From Desulfomicrobium orale DSM 12838 (lineage in GTDB: Bacteria; Desulfobacterota; Desulfovibrionia; Desulfovibrionales; Desulfomicrobiaceae), in the NCBI RefSeq assembly GCF_001553625.1, contig NZ_CP014230.1:1-64000 (forward strand): a DNA stretch of 64,000 bases, written 5' to 3'. This document shows positions 45,324 to 53,610 of this stretch, piece by piece. Every line of letters begins with the position of its first letter. Position 1 is the first letter of the stretch. The notes under the pieces are model-generated. The model was not told where the DNA came from. It did not search any database and saw only the letters and a program-made list of their open reading frames with translations. Both the position numbers and the translations under genes were made by a program.

Positions 45324-47926
45324 ACACCGTCAAGCTCACCCCCATGATGGAGCAGTATCTGCTCGTAAAGGAAGAATACCCGGACACTCTGGTGTTCTTC
45401 CGCATGGGGGACTTCTTCGAGCTGTTCTTCGAAGACGCCGAAATCGCGGCCCGCGAGCTGCAGATAACCCTGACCAGCCGCAATCCCGGCGCGGACAACC
45501 CCGTGCCCATGTGCGGCATGCCCCACCACGCCATCGACGACTATGTGCGCCAGCTGCTGGAAAAAGGATACCGAGTGGCCCTGTGCGATCAGGTGGAAGA
45601 TCCCCGGCAGGCCAAAGGACTGGTCCGCCGGGAAGTCACTCGCGTGCTCACGCCGGGCACGGTGGTGGAAGACCAGAATCTCGACGCCAAGGGACACAAT
45701 TTTCTGAGCGCCCTGTTCTGGCACCCGGACCTGGGCGGCGGACTGGCCTGGGTGGATGTTTCCACGGGCATGTGGTCGGGCCTTCAGACCAGGGCCGAGG
45801 CCGCCCTGTGGCAGTGGCTGGTGAAGATGAATCCCAGCGAGATTCTGCTGACCCAGACCCAGGCCCTGCCCGCTCATCTGGAAGAAGCCGCCAGAAAAGT
45901 ATCCCGCTATCCGGAAAAGACGTATTTCGACGGGCCGGGCGCTACGGACAAGATTCTCCGGGCGCAGCGGGTGGCATCTCTGGCCGCCCTGGATCTGGAG
46001 GACAAGCCCGCCCTGACCCGCTGCTGCGGGGCGCTTCTGACTTATCTGGAGCTTACCCAGAAGCGGTCCCTCGAGCATCTGCGCCCCTTCGAGCCCCTGA
46101 ACATCGCCGCCACCCTGCTTCTGGACGAAGTCACGGAGCGCAATCTGGAGCTGTTCCGCACAATGGACGGCGGCAAGGGCCGGGGAACCCTGTGGCAGGT
46201 GCTGGACCAGACCCAGACGCCCATGGGCGGCCGCCTGCTGGAAACCCGCCTGCGTCAGCCCTTCCGGGAACTGTCCGCCATCTCGCCCGTGCAGGACATG
46301 GTGGCCTATCTGCACGAGAAAGGCGCGGAGCGCGAAAAGCTGCGGCAGTTTCTGGACCGCGTTCACGATCTGGAGCGGCTGTGCACGCGCATCGTCATGA
46401 ACCGCTCCATGCCCCGGGATTTCGCCTCACTGGGCGTGTCCCTGGCCGTCCTTCCGGCCATGCGCGCGCATCTTTCCTCTCTGGAGAATCCCCCCGCCAA
46501 GCTTCAGTCCCTGCTGGATTCCTGGGACGATCTGGATGACGTCTGCGCCCTGTTGCGGCGGGCCCTGGCCGACAGTCTGCCTCCGGTCATCACCGAAGGC
46601 GGACTGTTCCGTCCCGGATACGATGCGCGGCTCGACGAACTGATGGAGCTGACGGATCACGGCCAGACAGCCCTGAACGCCGTGCTCGAACGCGAACGGG
46701 AGGCCCTGCCCCGGCTCAAACTCGGGTACACCAAGGCCTTCGGCTACTACTTCGAACTGAGCCGGGCCCAGAACGCCGCGCCGCCGGAACATTTCATCCG
46801 CCGCCAGACCCTGGTCAACGCCGAACGCTACGTCACGGAAGAACTCAGGAATCTGGAGGAACGCCTCCTGAGCGCCGCCGACCTCCGCAAGGCACGGGAA
46901 TATGACCTTTTCCTGACCCTGCGCGAGGAAGTGGCCGGGCACAGGCAGCGGTTCATGGACATGGCCCGGACCGTGGCCGAGCTCGACTTCACCCAGAGCC
47001 TGGCCTACGCCGCGCACAAATGGGACTGGAGCCGCCCCGAACTGCACGAAGGGCTGGATATCATCATCAAGGGCGGCCGCCATCCGGTGGTGGAAGCCGT
47101 GCAGGGACGGGCCGGATACATCCCGAACGACCTCACTCTGGACGACAACGGCCGGTTGCTGCTCATCACCGGACCCAACATGGCCGGCAAGTCCACCGTA
47201 TTGCGCCAGGCGGCCCTGATCTGCATTCTGGCCCAGATGGGCGGCTTCGTGCCCGCGTCCTCGGCCAGGCTGGGGCTCTGCGACCGCATTTTCTCGCGGG
47301 TAGGCGCTTCGGACAACCTGTCCATGGGGCAGTCCACCTTCATGGTGGAAATGAGCGAGACAGCGCGCATCCTGCGCCAGGCGGGCAAGCGTTCCTTGGT
47401 CATTCTGGACGAGATCGGACGCGGCACCAGCACTTTCGACGGCCTGTCCCTGGCCTGGGCCGTGGCCGAGGAACTGGTCCGCCGCCAGGGGGGCATCCGC
47501 ACCCTTTTCGCCACGCATTACCATGAGCTCACGGCCCTGGAAGAACGGCTGCCGGGCCTGCGCAACTACAATATCGCCATCCGGGAATGGAAGGGCGAGA
47601 TCGTTTTCCTGCGCCGTCTGGTACCCGGACCGGCGGACCGCAGTTACGGCATCGAGGTGGCGCGCCTGGCCGGAGTTCCGGCTCCGGTGGTGGCCAGGGC
47701 CAAGGAGATTCTGGCCGTTCTGGAGCGCACCGCCCCGAACAGCGGCAAACGCCGGGAGCTCATCTCCAGACAGGCCGGTCTGCCCGGCCTTGGGACCACC
47801 GCCCCCCCGCGGGAGGAAATGGAAGAGAATCCCGTACTGACGGCCCTGCGCGCCCTCAACGTGAACGAGCTTTCCCCGCTGGACGCCCTGACCCTGCTCC
47901 ATCAGTGGAAAGACATGGCCGGCTGA
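45320..47926 (+). CDS. mutS: DNA mismatch-repair protein MutS
   Basis: The 868-residue protein has the mismatch-contact motif LVFFRMGDFFELFFEDA (the Phe-x-Glu wedge) in the N-terminal domain. The middle clamp and lever domains follow, then the C-terminal ATPase with Walker A LITGPNMAGKST, a DEIGRGTSTFDG loop and FATHYHEL. It recognises mismatches and acts with MutL. Length is normal for MutS1. No ribosome-binding site is seen at the start; it may depend on coupling to the preceding short frame. Confidence 0.97.
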   Translation: MNTVKLTPMMEQYLLVKEEYPDTLVFFRMGDFFELFFEDAEIAARELQITLTSRNPGADNPVPMCGMPHHAIDDYVRQLLEKGYRVALCDQVEDPRQAKGLVRREVTRVLTPGTVVEDQNLDAKGHNFLSALFWHPDLGGGLAWVDVSTGMWSGLQTRAEAALWQWLVKMNPSEILLTQTQALPAHLEEAARKVSRYPEKTYFDGPGATDKILRAQRVASLAALDLEDKPALTRCCGALLTYLELTQKRSLEHLRPFEPLNIAATLLLDEVTERNLELFRTMDGGKGRGTLWQVLDQTQTPMGGRLLETRLRQPFRELSAISPVQDMVAYLHEKGAEREKLRQFLDRVHDLERLCTRIVMNRSMPRDFASLGVSLAVLPAMRAHLSSLENPPAKLQSLLDSWDDLDDVCALLRRALADSLPPVITEGGLFRPGYDARLDELMELTDHGQTALNAVLEREREALPRLKLGYTKAFGYYFELSRAQNAAPPEHFIRRQTLVNAERYVTEELRNLEERLLSAADLRKAREYDLFLTLREEVAGHRQRFMDMARTVAELDFTQSLAYAAHKWDWSRPELHEGLDIIIKGGRHPVVEAVQGRAGYIPNDLTLDDNGRLLLITGPNMAGKSTVLRQAALICILAQMGGFVPASSARLGLCDRIFSRVGASDNLSMGQSTFMVEMSETARILRQAGKRSLVILDEIGRGTSTFDGLSLAWAVAEELVRRQGGIRTLFATHYHELTALEERLPGLRNYNIAIREWKGEIVFLRRLVPGPADRSYGIEVARLAGVPAPVVARAKEILAVLERTAPNSGKRRELISRQAGLPGLGTTAPPREEMEENPVLTALRALNVNELSPLDALTLLHQWKDMAG

Positions 47927-47947
47927 CCCGGCAATAAGGAACCCCGG

Positions 47948-48364
47948 ATGAGAAAACTGCTCTGCCTTCTGCTCCTGCTGGCCGCCTGCGGAAAAAAGGA
48001 ATGGCCCCAGCCCGTGCTCACCGACGAGCTGCTCCACATCAACCACCTGGAAGCCGGCATGGATGGAGATTGCCTGCTCGTCAGCGCCCAGCTCGGCGGC
48101 AATCTGGTCAATCTGGAGTACTTCCTGGTGGAGATCGAGCAGGATGGATGCCCCACCTGCCCCTTCACCCCGTCCGTGACCAAAAAGCTTTACCCCTATT
48201 CGGACGGCGTGTTGCGCCGGGAAAACAGCTTCATCCTGAGCATCTGCCAGCCGCTTCCGGCCCGCTCCCTGCGCGTCCGCCTGCAGGCGGACAACACGCA
48301 CGGCGCTGTCGAACCGGCGGTATCCAAAACCATCACCCTGACCCCGCAATCCGGAGAAAACTGA
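47948..48364 (+). CDS. Uncharacterised lipoprotein preceding lysA
   Basis: A 138-residue lipoprotein with a signal and lipobox (LLLLLAACGKK). The body has a CPTC motif in EQDGCPTCPFTPS and a late single Cys in ILSICQPLP, in an otherwise beta-rich sequence with a fibronectin-like look. No family is recognised. Its stop overlaps the lysA start by one base (TGATG), which suggests the two are co-translated; a link to lysine or cell-wall synthesis is only positional. Confidence 0.75.
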   Translation: MRKLLCLLLLLAACGKKEWPQPVLTDELLHINHLEAGMDGDCLLVSAQLGGNLVNLEYFLVEIEQDGCPTCPFTPSVTKKLYPYSDGVLRRENSFILSICQPLPARSLRVRLQADNTHGAVEPAVSKTITLTPQSGEN

Positions 48365-49635
48365 TGCATTATTTTCAGTATAAAAACGGCGAACTCCACG
48401 CCGAGGATCTTCCCGTCGAGGCTCTGGCCAGGGAGTACGGCACGCCGCTCTACATCTATTCGGCCACGACTCTGAAGCGACACTACCGGGCCTTCGACTC
48501 GGCCTTCTCCGGAATCCCTCATCTGACCTGCTACTCGGTCAAGGCCAACTCCAATTTGAGCCTGCTGCGCATCCTGGCCAGGGAAGGAGCGGGCACGGAT
48601 ATCGTCTCCGGCGGGGAACTGTTCCGCGCCCTGCGCGCCGGAGTGCCTCCCGAAAAGATAGTTTATTCCGGCGTGGGCAAAAAAACCGGGGAAATCCAGG
48701 AGGCTCTGCTGGCGGGCATCCTCATGTTCAATGTGGAATCCGCCCAGGAGCTCGAACGCATCAACGCCGTGGCCGGGGAAATGGACAAGGTGGCCCGGAT
48801 CAGCCTGCGCATCAACCCGGATGTGGACCCCAAGACCCATCCGTACATTTCCACGGGACTGAAGGAAAACAAGTTCGGCCTGTCCCGGAGCGAGGCCCTG
48901 GAAACCTACGCCCTGGCCCTGAAGCTGCCCCATGTGGATCCGGTGGGCCTGGACTGCCACATCGGCTCCCAGCTGACGCAGCTCTCCCCGTTTCTGGAAG
49001 CGCTTGAACGGCTGAAGGCTTTTCACGGTCAGCTGGCCGATATGGGTGTGCGGATCAGATATCTGGATCTGGGCGGAGGACTGGGCATCACCTACGACGA
49101 GGAGGAGCCGCCCCATCCCGCTGATCTGGGCAGGGCTCTGGTGAAGGCCCTGCAGGGCATGGACGTGACCCTCATTCTTGAGCCGGGCCGGGTCATCGCC
49201 GGGAACACGGGCATTCTGGTCACGGAGGTGCAGTACACCAAAACCAACGAAGGCAAGAACTTCGTCATTGTGGACGCGGGCATGAACGACCTGATCCGCC
49301 CGTCCCTGTACGGCTCCTACCACCGCATCGCGCCGGTGCGGGAACGCGGCGGAGCGGAAATTCTGGCCGATGTGGTCGGCCCTATCTGCGAATCTTCGGA
49401 TTTTCTGGCCAAAAACAGAAGTCTCCCTCCCGTTGCCCAGGGCGATCTGCTGGCTGCCTTCTCCGCCGGGGCCTACGGCTTTGTCATGTCTTCCCAATAC
49501 AACTCCCGGCCCCGGGCGGCGGAAGTCATGGTGGAGGGAGACCGGCACGTGCTGGTGCGCGGCCGGGAAACCTACAACGAACTGCTGGCTCTGGAAGAAG
49601 CCGGGCTGTCTTCCATTTCAGCATTGGAGGGGTGA
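48364..49635 (+). CDS. lysA: Diaminopimelate decarboxylase
   Basis: The 423-residue PLP enzyme makes lysine from meso-diaminopimelate. The PLP lysine is in CYSVKANSNLSLL, and the phosphate-binding site is DLGGGLGITYDEEE. The substrate-binding EPGRVIAG and the C-terminal CESSDFL and FSAGAYGFVMSS motifs of LysA are all present. It ends at 49635, just before a region of much lower GC. The AT-rich lipoprotein genes that follow are not part of its operon as far as base composition suggests. Confidence 0.95.
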   Translation: MHYFQYKNGELHAEDLPVEALAREYGTPLYIYSATTLKRHYRAFDSAFSGIPHLTCYSVKANSNLSLLRILAREGAGTDIVSGGELFRALRAGVPPEKIVYSGVGKKTGEIQEALLAGILMFNVESAQELERINAVAGEMDKVARISLRINPDVDPKTHPYISTGLKENKFGLSRSEALETYALALKLPHVDPVGLDCHIGSQLTQLSPFLEALERLKAFHGQLADMGVRIRYLDLGGGLGITYDEEEPPHPADLGRALVKALQGMDVTLILEPGRVIAGNTGILVTEVQYTKTNEGKNFVIVDAGMNDLIRPSLYGSYHRIAPVRERGGAEILADVVGPICESSDFLAKNRSLPPVAQGDLLAAFSAGAYGFVMSSQYNSRPRAAEVMVEGDRHVLVRGRETYNELLALEEAGLSSISALEG

Positions 49636-49704
49636 ATATTGTTATCTAACTTCCTATTTAATTTTCTGCGCATAACATTAAACATTTAATAACTGGAGTG
49701 AGCT

Positions 49705-49986
49705 GTGTACAGAATATTTCTTTTATGTATTATCATTTCATTTCTTTTCGTTACCACAGGATGTGTAACAGATGATGGTGGACCGAGATACAGAGATGTT
49801 CGTTCCTATAGTGAAGGTTTAGCTCCAGCCCAATCTGAAAATGGACGATGGGGATATATAAATGAAAAGCAAATTTGGGTAATTTACCCAAGGTTCGAAG
49901 AAGTCAGAGATTTTGAAGACGGAAAGGCTGCTGTAAAGCTCAATGGGCGATGGGGATTTATTAACAATCAAGGAAAATGGCTATAG
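49705..49986 (+). CDS. WG-repeat lipoprotein, AT-rich
   Basis: The 93-residue lipoprotein starts at GTG with CTGGAG upstream and has a lipobox (LFVTTGC, cysteine near residue 20). Two WG repeats follow (GRWGYINEKQIWVIYPRFEEVRDFEDGKAAVKLNGRWGFINNQGKW). WG repeats are beta-hairpin modules of unknown role, normally in arrays of many copies. The gene is far more AT-rich than lysA before it and hupB-like after it, a sign of recent acquisition. It may be the remaining part of a longer repeat protein. Confidence 0.75.
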   Translation: MYRIFLLCIIISFLFVTTGCVTDDGGPRYRDVRSYSEGLAPAQSENGRWGYINEKQIWVIYPRFEEVRDFEDGKAAVKLNGRWGFINNQGKWL

Positions 49987-50025
49987 CACATATATATTTA
50001 TAATTATGCATTATAGGAGGTTCGC

Positions 50026-50364
50026 TTGAAAATATTTTATACATTATTCTTTATGTTTATACTTTCTTCCTGTGCATCTGCACCATCACAATTATATCGA
50101 CCAGCAAACTATAATGGATCACCATGGAATATTTCAGGAGAGATGAATCATTTTACAAATCGGATTACGATAAAAATAAACAATAACGTTGTCATCGATG
50201 GAACACTTTCTTTCTTATCTGGAGACGGAGAATTCTTCGGTTATTATGAAGGCAAACAGGTTACAGCATCTTGCATGACAAGTATGGGATCATTCTCAGA
50301 AAAAACGAATTGCTTTGTTTTTGTGGATGGAGAGAAGGCTGCAACACTTACATTTACTCAATAA
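50026..50364 (+). CDS. Small AT-rich lipoprotein
   Basis: The 112-residue lipoprotein has an unusual TTG start at 50026, supported by a strong ATAGGAGG five bases upstream. The lipobox is FILSSCAS (cysteine near residue 16). The body is beta-rich (NRITIKINNNVVIDGTLSFL ... GDGEFFGYYEGKQVTASC) with a CF pair near the end. No family is recognised. Base composition matches the WG-repeat gene just upstream (39 bp), so both probably arrived together. Confidence 0.72.
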   Translation: MKIFYTLFFMFILSSCASAPSQLYRPANYNGSPWNISGEMNHFTNRITIKINNNVVIDGTLSFLSGDGEFFGYYEGKQVTASCMTSMGSFSEKTNCFVFVDGEKAATLTFTQ

Positions 50365-50700
50365 AATGTTGTCCTGAAGATCACACATAAAAGAGCCCTG
50401 TCGGGAATTCTCCAGGCAGGGCGCATATCCTCCGGCAACGATATCCTCATAACCTGCAATGCGGTATCCCGCCTGTCCGAGCCCATCAGGCGACCCCGTA
50501 GGAAATCGCGGGAGATCTGGACTGGAGCGGACCGCAGAAGACAATTGTCTTTTCCCGTCTTCCAGCGTACGAAATACGAAGCTATCGAGGCAGTTTTACA
50601 ATTCATTCCCATGCCTCCCTCTGGAAAGCCTTTTTGCACCATTGCAGCCATACTCCGGCCCAACCGCGCCATCTGACCGGCGTCTCAAAGGAGTACGACT
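50365..50700. other. Intergenic stretch upstream of the HU gene
   Basis: 336 bp with no convincing gene. Base composition returns to GC-rich at about 50400. A short stem (GCCCTG with CAGGGC, 50393-50422) is visible, but I can assign no known RNA. Some frames on the minus strand look weakly protein-like (GYRIAGYEDIVAGGYAPC), possibly a gene remnant. The HU promoter should lie in the last 100 bp. Confidence 0.4.
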
Positions 50701-50976
50701 ATGAACAAAAGCGAACTGGTCCAGTCACTTGCGAACAAACTCAATGTTCCGGTTGAGGATGCCGCCGTCATTGTGGACACATTTTTCGAGTCCATGCGCG
50801 AAGCTCTGCTGCGCGGCGACAGAATCGAAATACGCGGCTTCGGCAGCTTCAAGATCAAGCAGTATGAAGGCTACACCGGCCGGAATCCCAAAACCGGCGA
50901 GTCCGTTCAGGTCAAACCCAAGAAGATGCCCTTCTTCAAAGCGGGCAAGGGCTTGCTGGACTATCTGAACGAATAG
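50701..50976 (+). CDS. HU/IHF-family DNA-binding protein
   Basis: The 91-residue protein has the HU/IHF fold with the helical part MNKSELVQSLANKLNVPVEDA and the beta-arm motif GFGSFKIKQYEGYTGRNPKTGESVQVKPKKMPFFKAGKGL. The conserved GRNP and the proline that intercalates in DNA are present. It bends and compacts DNA as a dimer. HU and IHF subunits are hard to separate by sequence; the FKAGK ending suits HU or IHF-beta. AAAGGAGT precedes the ATG. It is a single-gene unit. Confidence 0.92.
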   Translation: MNKSELVQSLANKLNVPVEDAAVIVDTFFESMREALLRGDRIEIRGFGSFKIKQYEGYTGRNPKTGESVQVKPKKMPFFKAGKGLLDYLNE

Positions 50977-51117
50977 AAGCGTTCTCGCACAAATGATGCC
51001 GTCCGACCCGCGCAGCGCCGTACCGCAAAAGTATGTCCGCTGCGTTTTTTACCTGTACATCCATGAAGCACAGCCCTCTCAGCCGCCGGAAATCAGCCTG
51101 CCTTCACGGAGTTCCGC

Positions 51118-51984
51118 ATGCATTCCGCCGTCCAGCGCATCGCCGCCATACATGATCTGTCCGGGTTCGGAGGAGGTTCCCTCTCCGCCGTAGTCCCCAT
51201 TCTCTCGGCTCTGGGGATACAGGTCTGCGCCCTGCCCACTGCCCTTCTGTCCACCCACACCGGAGGCTTCAGCGGTTTTCACTTCCGCGATCTGACAGAA
51301 GACATGCGCTGTATCATCAGCCACTGGAAAGATCTGGGACTCTACTTCGACGGCATCTATTCCGGCTTTCTGGGTTCCGCCGAACAGATTCATATTGTCC
51401 GGGATTTCATCACCACGTTCAGGAAGCAATCTTCCCTGGTGGTAGTCGACCCTGTGCTCGGAGATGACGGGCAACTCTACGAAACCATGCACCCGCAGAT
51501 GATCAAAGGTATGCGGGAACTGACGGCCTGCGCCGACGTCATCACCCCGAATCTCACCGAAGCCGCATTGCTGCTGGGCCATGAGCCGGGCCCGGTATCC
51601 ACCCCCATCGTGAAGGACTGGGCCAGAGATTTGTCCTCTCTGGGACCGGAACGGATCATCATCACCAGCGTGCCGGAAAATCACGGCAGCGGGACATCGG
51701 TCATCGCTTACGACAAAGCCAACGAACGCTTCTGGAAGGTTGCATGTCCTTATATTCCGGCATGTTACCCAGGAACTGGAGATATCTTCGCCAGCGTGAT
51801 AACGGGCTCGCTGCTGCAAGGGGACTCCCTGCCTCTGTCTCTGGATCGGGCGGTACAGTTCGTATCCCTGGCTATCCGCGCCACCTTCGGGCATAATTTT
51901 CCGGAGCGGGAAGGGGTTTTTCTGGAGCGGGTGCTGCCCAGTCTGAATGCTCCCGTCTCCATGAGCAGTTTCGAACTGATATGA
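51118..51984 (+). CDS. Pyridoxal/pyridoxamine kinase (PdxK/PdxY type)
   Basis: The 288-residue ribokinase-fold enzyme begins with AAIHDLSGFGGGSLSAVVPIL and has LLSTHTGGF. The ATP-binding region LVVVDPVLGDDGQLYETM follows, and the anion-hole motif CYPGTGDIFASVITG lies near residue 221. It phosphorylates vitamin B6 vitamers to make PLP or its precursors. The specificity (pyridoxal or pyridoxamine) is not settled. The start is chosen by family length; the stop overlaps the HAD phosphatase ATG (ATGA). Confidence 0.87.
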   Translation: MHSAVQRIAAIHDLSGFGGGSLSAVVPILSALGIQVCALPTALLSTHTGGFSGFHFRDLTEDMRCIISHWKDLGLYFDGIYSGFLGSAEQIHIVRDFITTFRKQSSLVVVDPVLGDDGQLYETMHPQMIKGMRELTACADVITPNLTEAALLLGHEPGPVSTPIVKDWARDLSSLGPERIIITSVPENHGSGTSVIAYDKANERFWKVACPYIPACYPGTGDIFASVITGSLLQGDSLPLSLDRAVQFVSLAIRATFGHNFPEREGVFLERVLPSLNAPVSMSSFELI

Positions 51985-52820
51985 ATCCACCAAGCTTCCG
52001 CGCCATCTTTGTCAGCGATCTGGACGGCACCCTGCTGCGAGACGACAAAACGGCTTCACGCAAGGATACCCAGGCCCTGTGCGAGCTGCAAAAACACGGC
52101 GTGCTGCGGGCTGTGGCCACAGGCAGATCCATCCATTCCGCCCGAAAATGCCTGCCGCCGGACTTTCCTGTGGACTATCTCATTGTCTCCACCGGCAACC
52201 AGATCATCCGCTGGCCGGATGGCGAAGCTCTTCAGAGCGCGCGGCTGACCAGCCCGGAGATCGAAAAAACCCGCGAGCTGCTGACCGGCCTGGGCGTGAA
52301 CTTCATGATTCACGACGATTTTCCGGACACACACCACTTTTCCTACCATCGCGGCCCGGCACCCAGTGCGGATTTCGAACGCCGCCTGAATCTGCATGCC
52401 GCTTACGCCCGCGAATACGCCGGACTTCCCGGAAGCGCCTCCCAGTTTCTGGCTGTTCTCGATCCCGCCCGGGACGATCTTTTTCATGCCATTGCCAAGG
52501 CCAGTCCGGAACTGAGCGTGGTCCGGGCCACTTCACCGCTGGACAACAGCTCCATCTGGGTGGAAATCTTCGCCCGGGGCGTGTCCAAGGCCTCGGCCAT
52601 CGACGCCCTGCTGCACCGCCACGGCCTGAACGGCGTCCTGACCGGAGCCATCGGCAACGACCATAACGACCGGGAAATGCTGGAACGGGTTCATCTGCCC
52701 TACGTGGTCGCAGGGGCCTTTCTGCCCCATGAACCCCGGTACATAAAAACTCCCGGCAACAACAGCGGCGCGGTGTCTTTCGCCGTGTCCCACTTTCTCA
52801 AAGCTCTGAACCACGCATGA
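51981..52820 (+). CDS. Cof-type HAD-family phosphatase
   Basis: The 279-residue hydrolase has motif I as FVSDLDGTLL (nucleophile Asp and proton donor Asp), motif II in RAVATGRS, the lysine in GVSKASAIDALL and motif IV as IGNDHNDREML. The cap between about 80 and 190 is of the C2b (Cof) type. Substrates are usually sugar phosphates or PLP; it lies in an overlap between the B6 kinase and mlaE, so PLP dephosphorylation is one guess. It overlaps the mlaE start by 4 bp. Confidence 0.88.
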   Translation: MNPPSFRAIFVSDLDGTLLRDDKTASRKDTQALCELQKHGVLRAVATGRSIHSARKCLPPDFPVDYLIVSTGNQIIRWPDGEALQSARLTSPEIEKTRELLTGLGVNFMIHDDFPDTHHFSYHRGPAPSADFERRLNLHAAYAREYAGLPGSASQFLAVLDPARDDLFHAIAKASPELSVVRATSPLDNSSIWVEIFARGVSKASAIDALLHRHGLNGVLTGAIGNDHNDREMLERVHLPYVVAGAFLPHEPRYIKTPGNNSGAVSFAVSHFLKALNHA

Positions 52821-53608
52821 AACATCTGCTGACCATACCCGCGGCCCTGGGCGAACGGGCCGCCGCCGTCACCGTCCACACGGGACAGTGGGCCGTTTTC
52901 TCCCTGACCGCCCTGGCAGGGCTGCTTCGGCCGCGCGGGCTCATGCCCAAAATTCTCCGCGACATTCATTTCATCGGCTTCAAATCGCTCAGCATCATCG
53001 TACTGGTGGCCTTTTTCACGGGCATGGTGCTCGGCCTTCAGGGACACCGCACCCTGGTCGAATTCAGTGCCGAGGGCATGCTGGGCGTGGCCGTGGCCCT
53101 GTCTCTGGTGCGCGAGCTGGGGCCGGTGCTCACGGCCATCATGCTCATCGCCAGGGCGGGATCGAGCATCAGCGCCGAAATCGGCATCATGCGCATTTCC
53201 GAGCAGATCGACGCCCTGTCCACCATGAACGTGGACCCCGTCCGCCATCTGGTCACGCCGAGGCTGGCGGCCTCCTTCGTCTGCTTTCCCCTGCTCACGG
53301 CTGTTTTCGACTGTGTGGGCATCCTCGGCGGCTATTTTTCCTCCACGCTGCTCAGCACCCGTTCGGGCATCTTTTTCAGTAAAATCCAGTCAAGCCTCCA
53401 GATGGAAGACGTCACCGGCGGGTTCATCAAGGCCCTGGTCTTTTCCTTCATCGTCATGACCGTCTCCTGCTACTGCGGCTATTTCACCCATCTGAACCGC
53501 ACCAGCGCCGGAGCCCAAGGCGTGAGCAACTCCACCACCTCGGCCGTGGTGCAGTCCTGCGTCTATGTGCTCATCGCGGATTATGTCATCACTTCCCTGT
53601 TGATGTGA
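52817..53608 (+). CDS. mlaE: Mla ABC transporter permease MlaE
   Basis: The 263-residue inner-membrane permease has the MlaE fold with five helices: a re-entrant amphipathic start, VLVAFFTGMVLGLQGHRTLVEF, RELGPVLTAIMLIARAGSSISAEIGIMRISEQIDAL and the final ALVFSFIVMTVSCYCGYFTH. MlaE, MlaF and MlaD form the complex that moves phospholipids between inner membrane and MlaC. It overlaps both neighbours by a few bases, so mlaEFDCA is one translationally coupled operon that begins after the HAD gene. Confidence 0.95.
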   Translation: MKHLLTIPAALGERAAAVTVHTGQWAVFSLTALAGLLRPRGLMPKILRDIHFIGFKSLSIIVLVAFFTGMVLGLQGHRTLVEFSAEGMLGVAVALSLVRELGPVLTAIMLIARAGSSISAEIGIMRISEQIDALSTMNVDPVRHLVTPRLAASFVCFPLLTAVFDCVGILGGYFSSTLLSTRSGIFFSKIQSSLQMEDVTGGFIKALVFSFIVMTVSCYCGYFTHLNRTSAGAQGVSNSTTSAVVQSCVYVLIADYVITSLLM

Positions 53609-53610
53609 CC

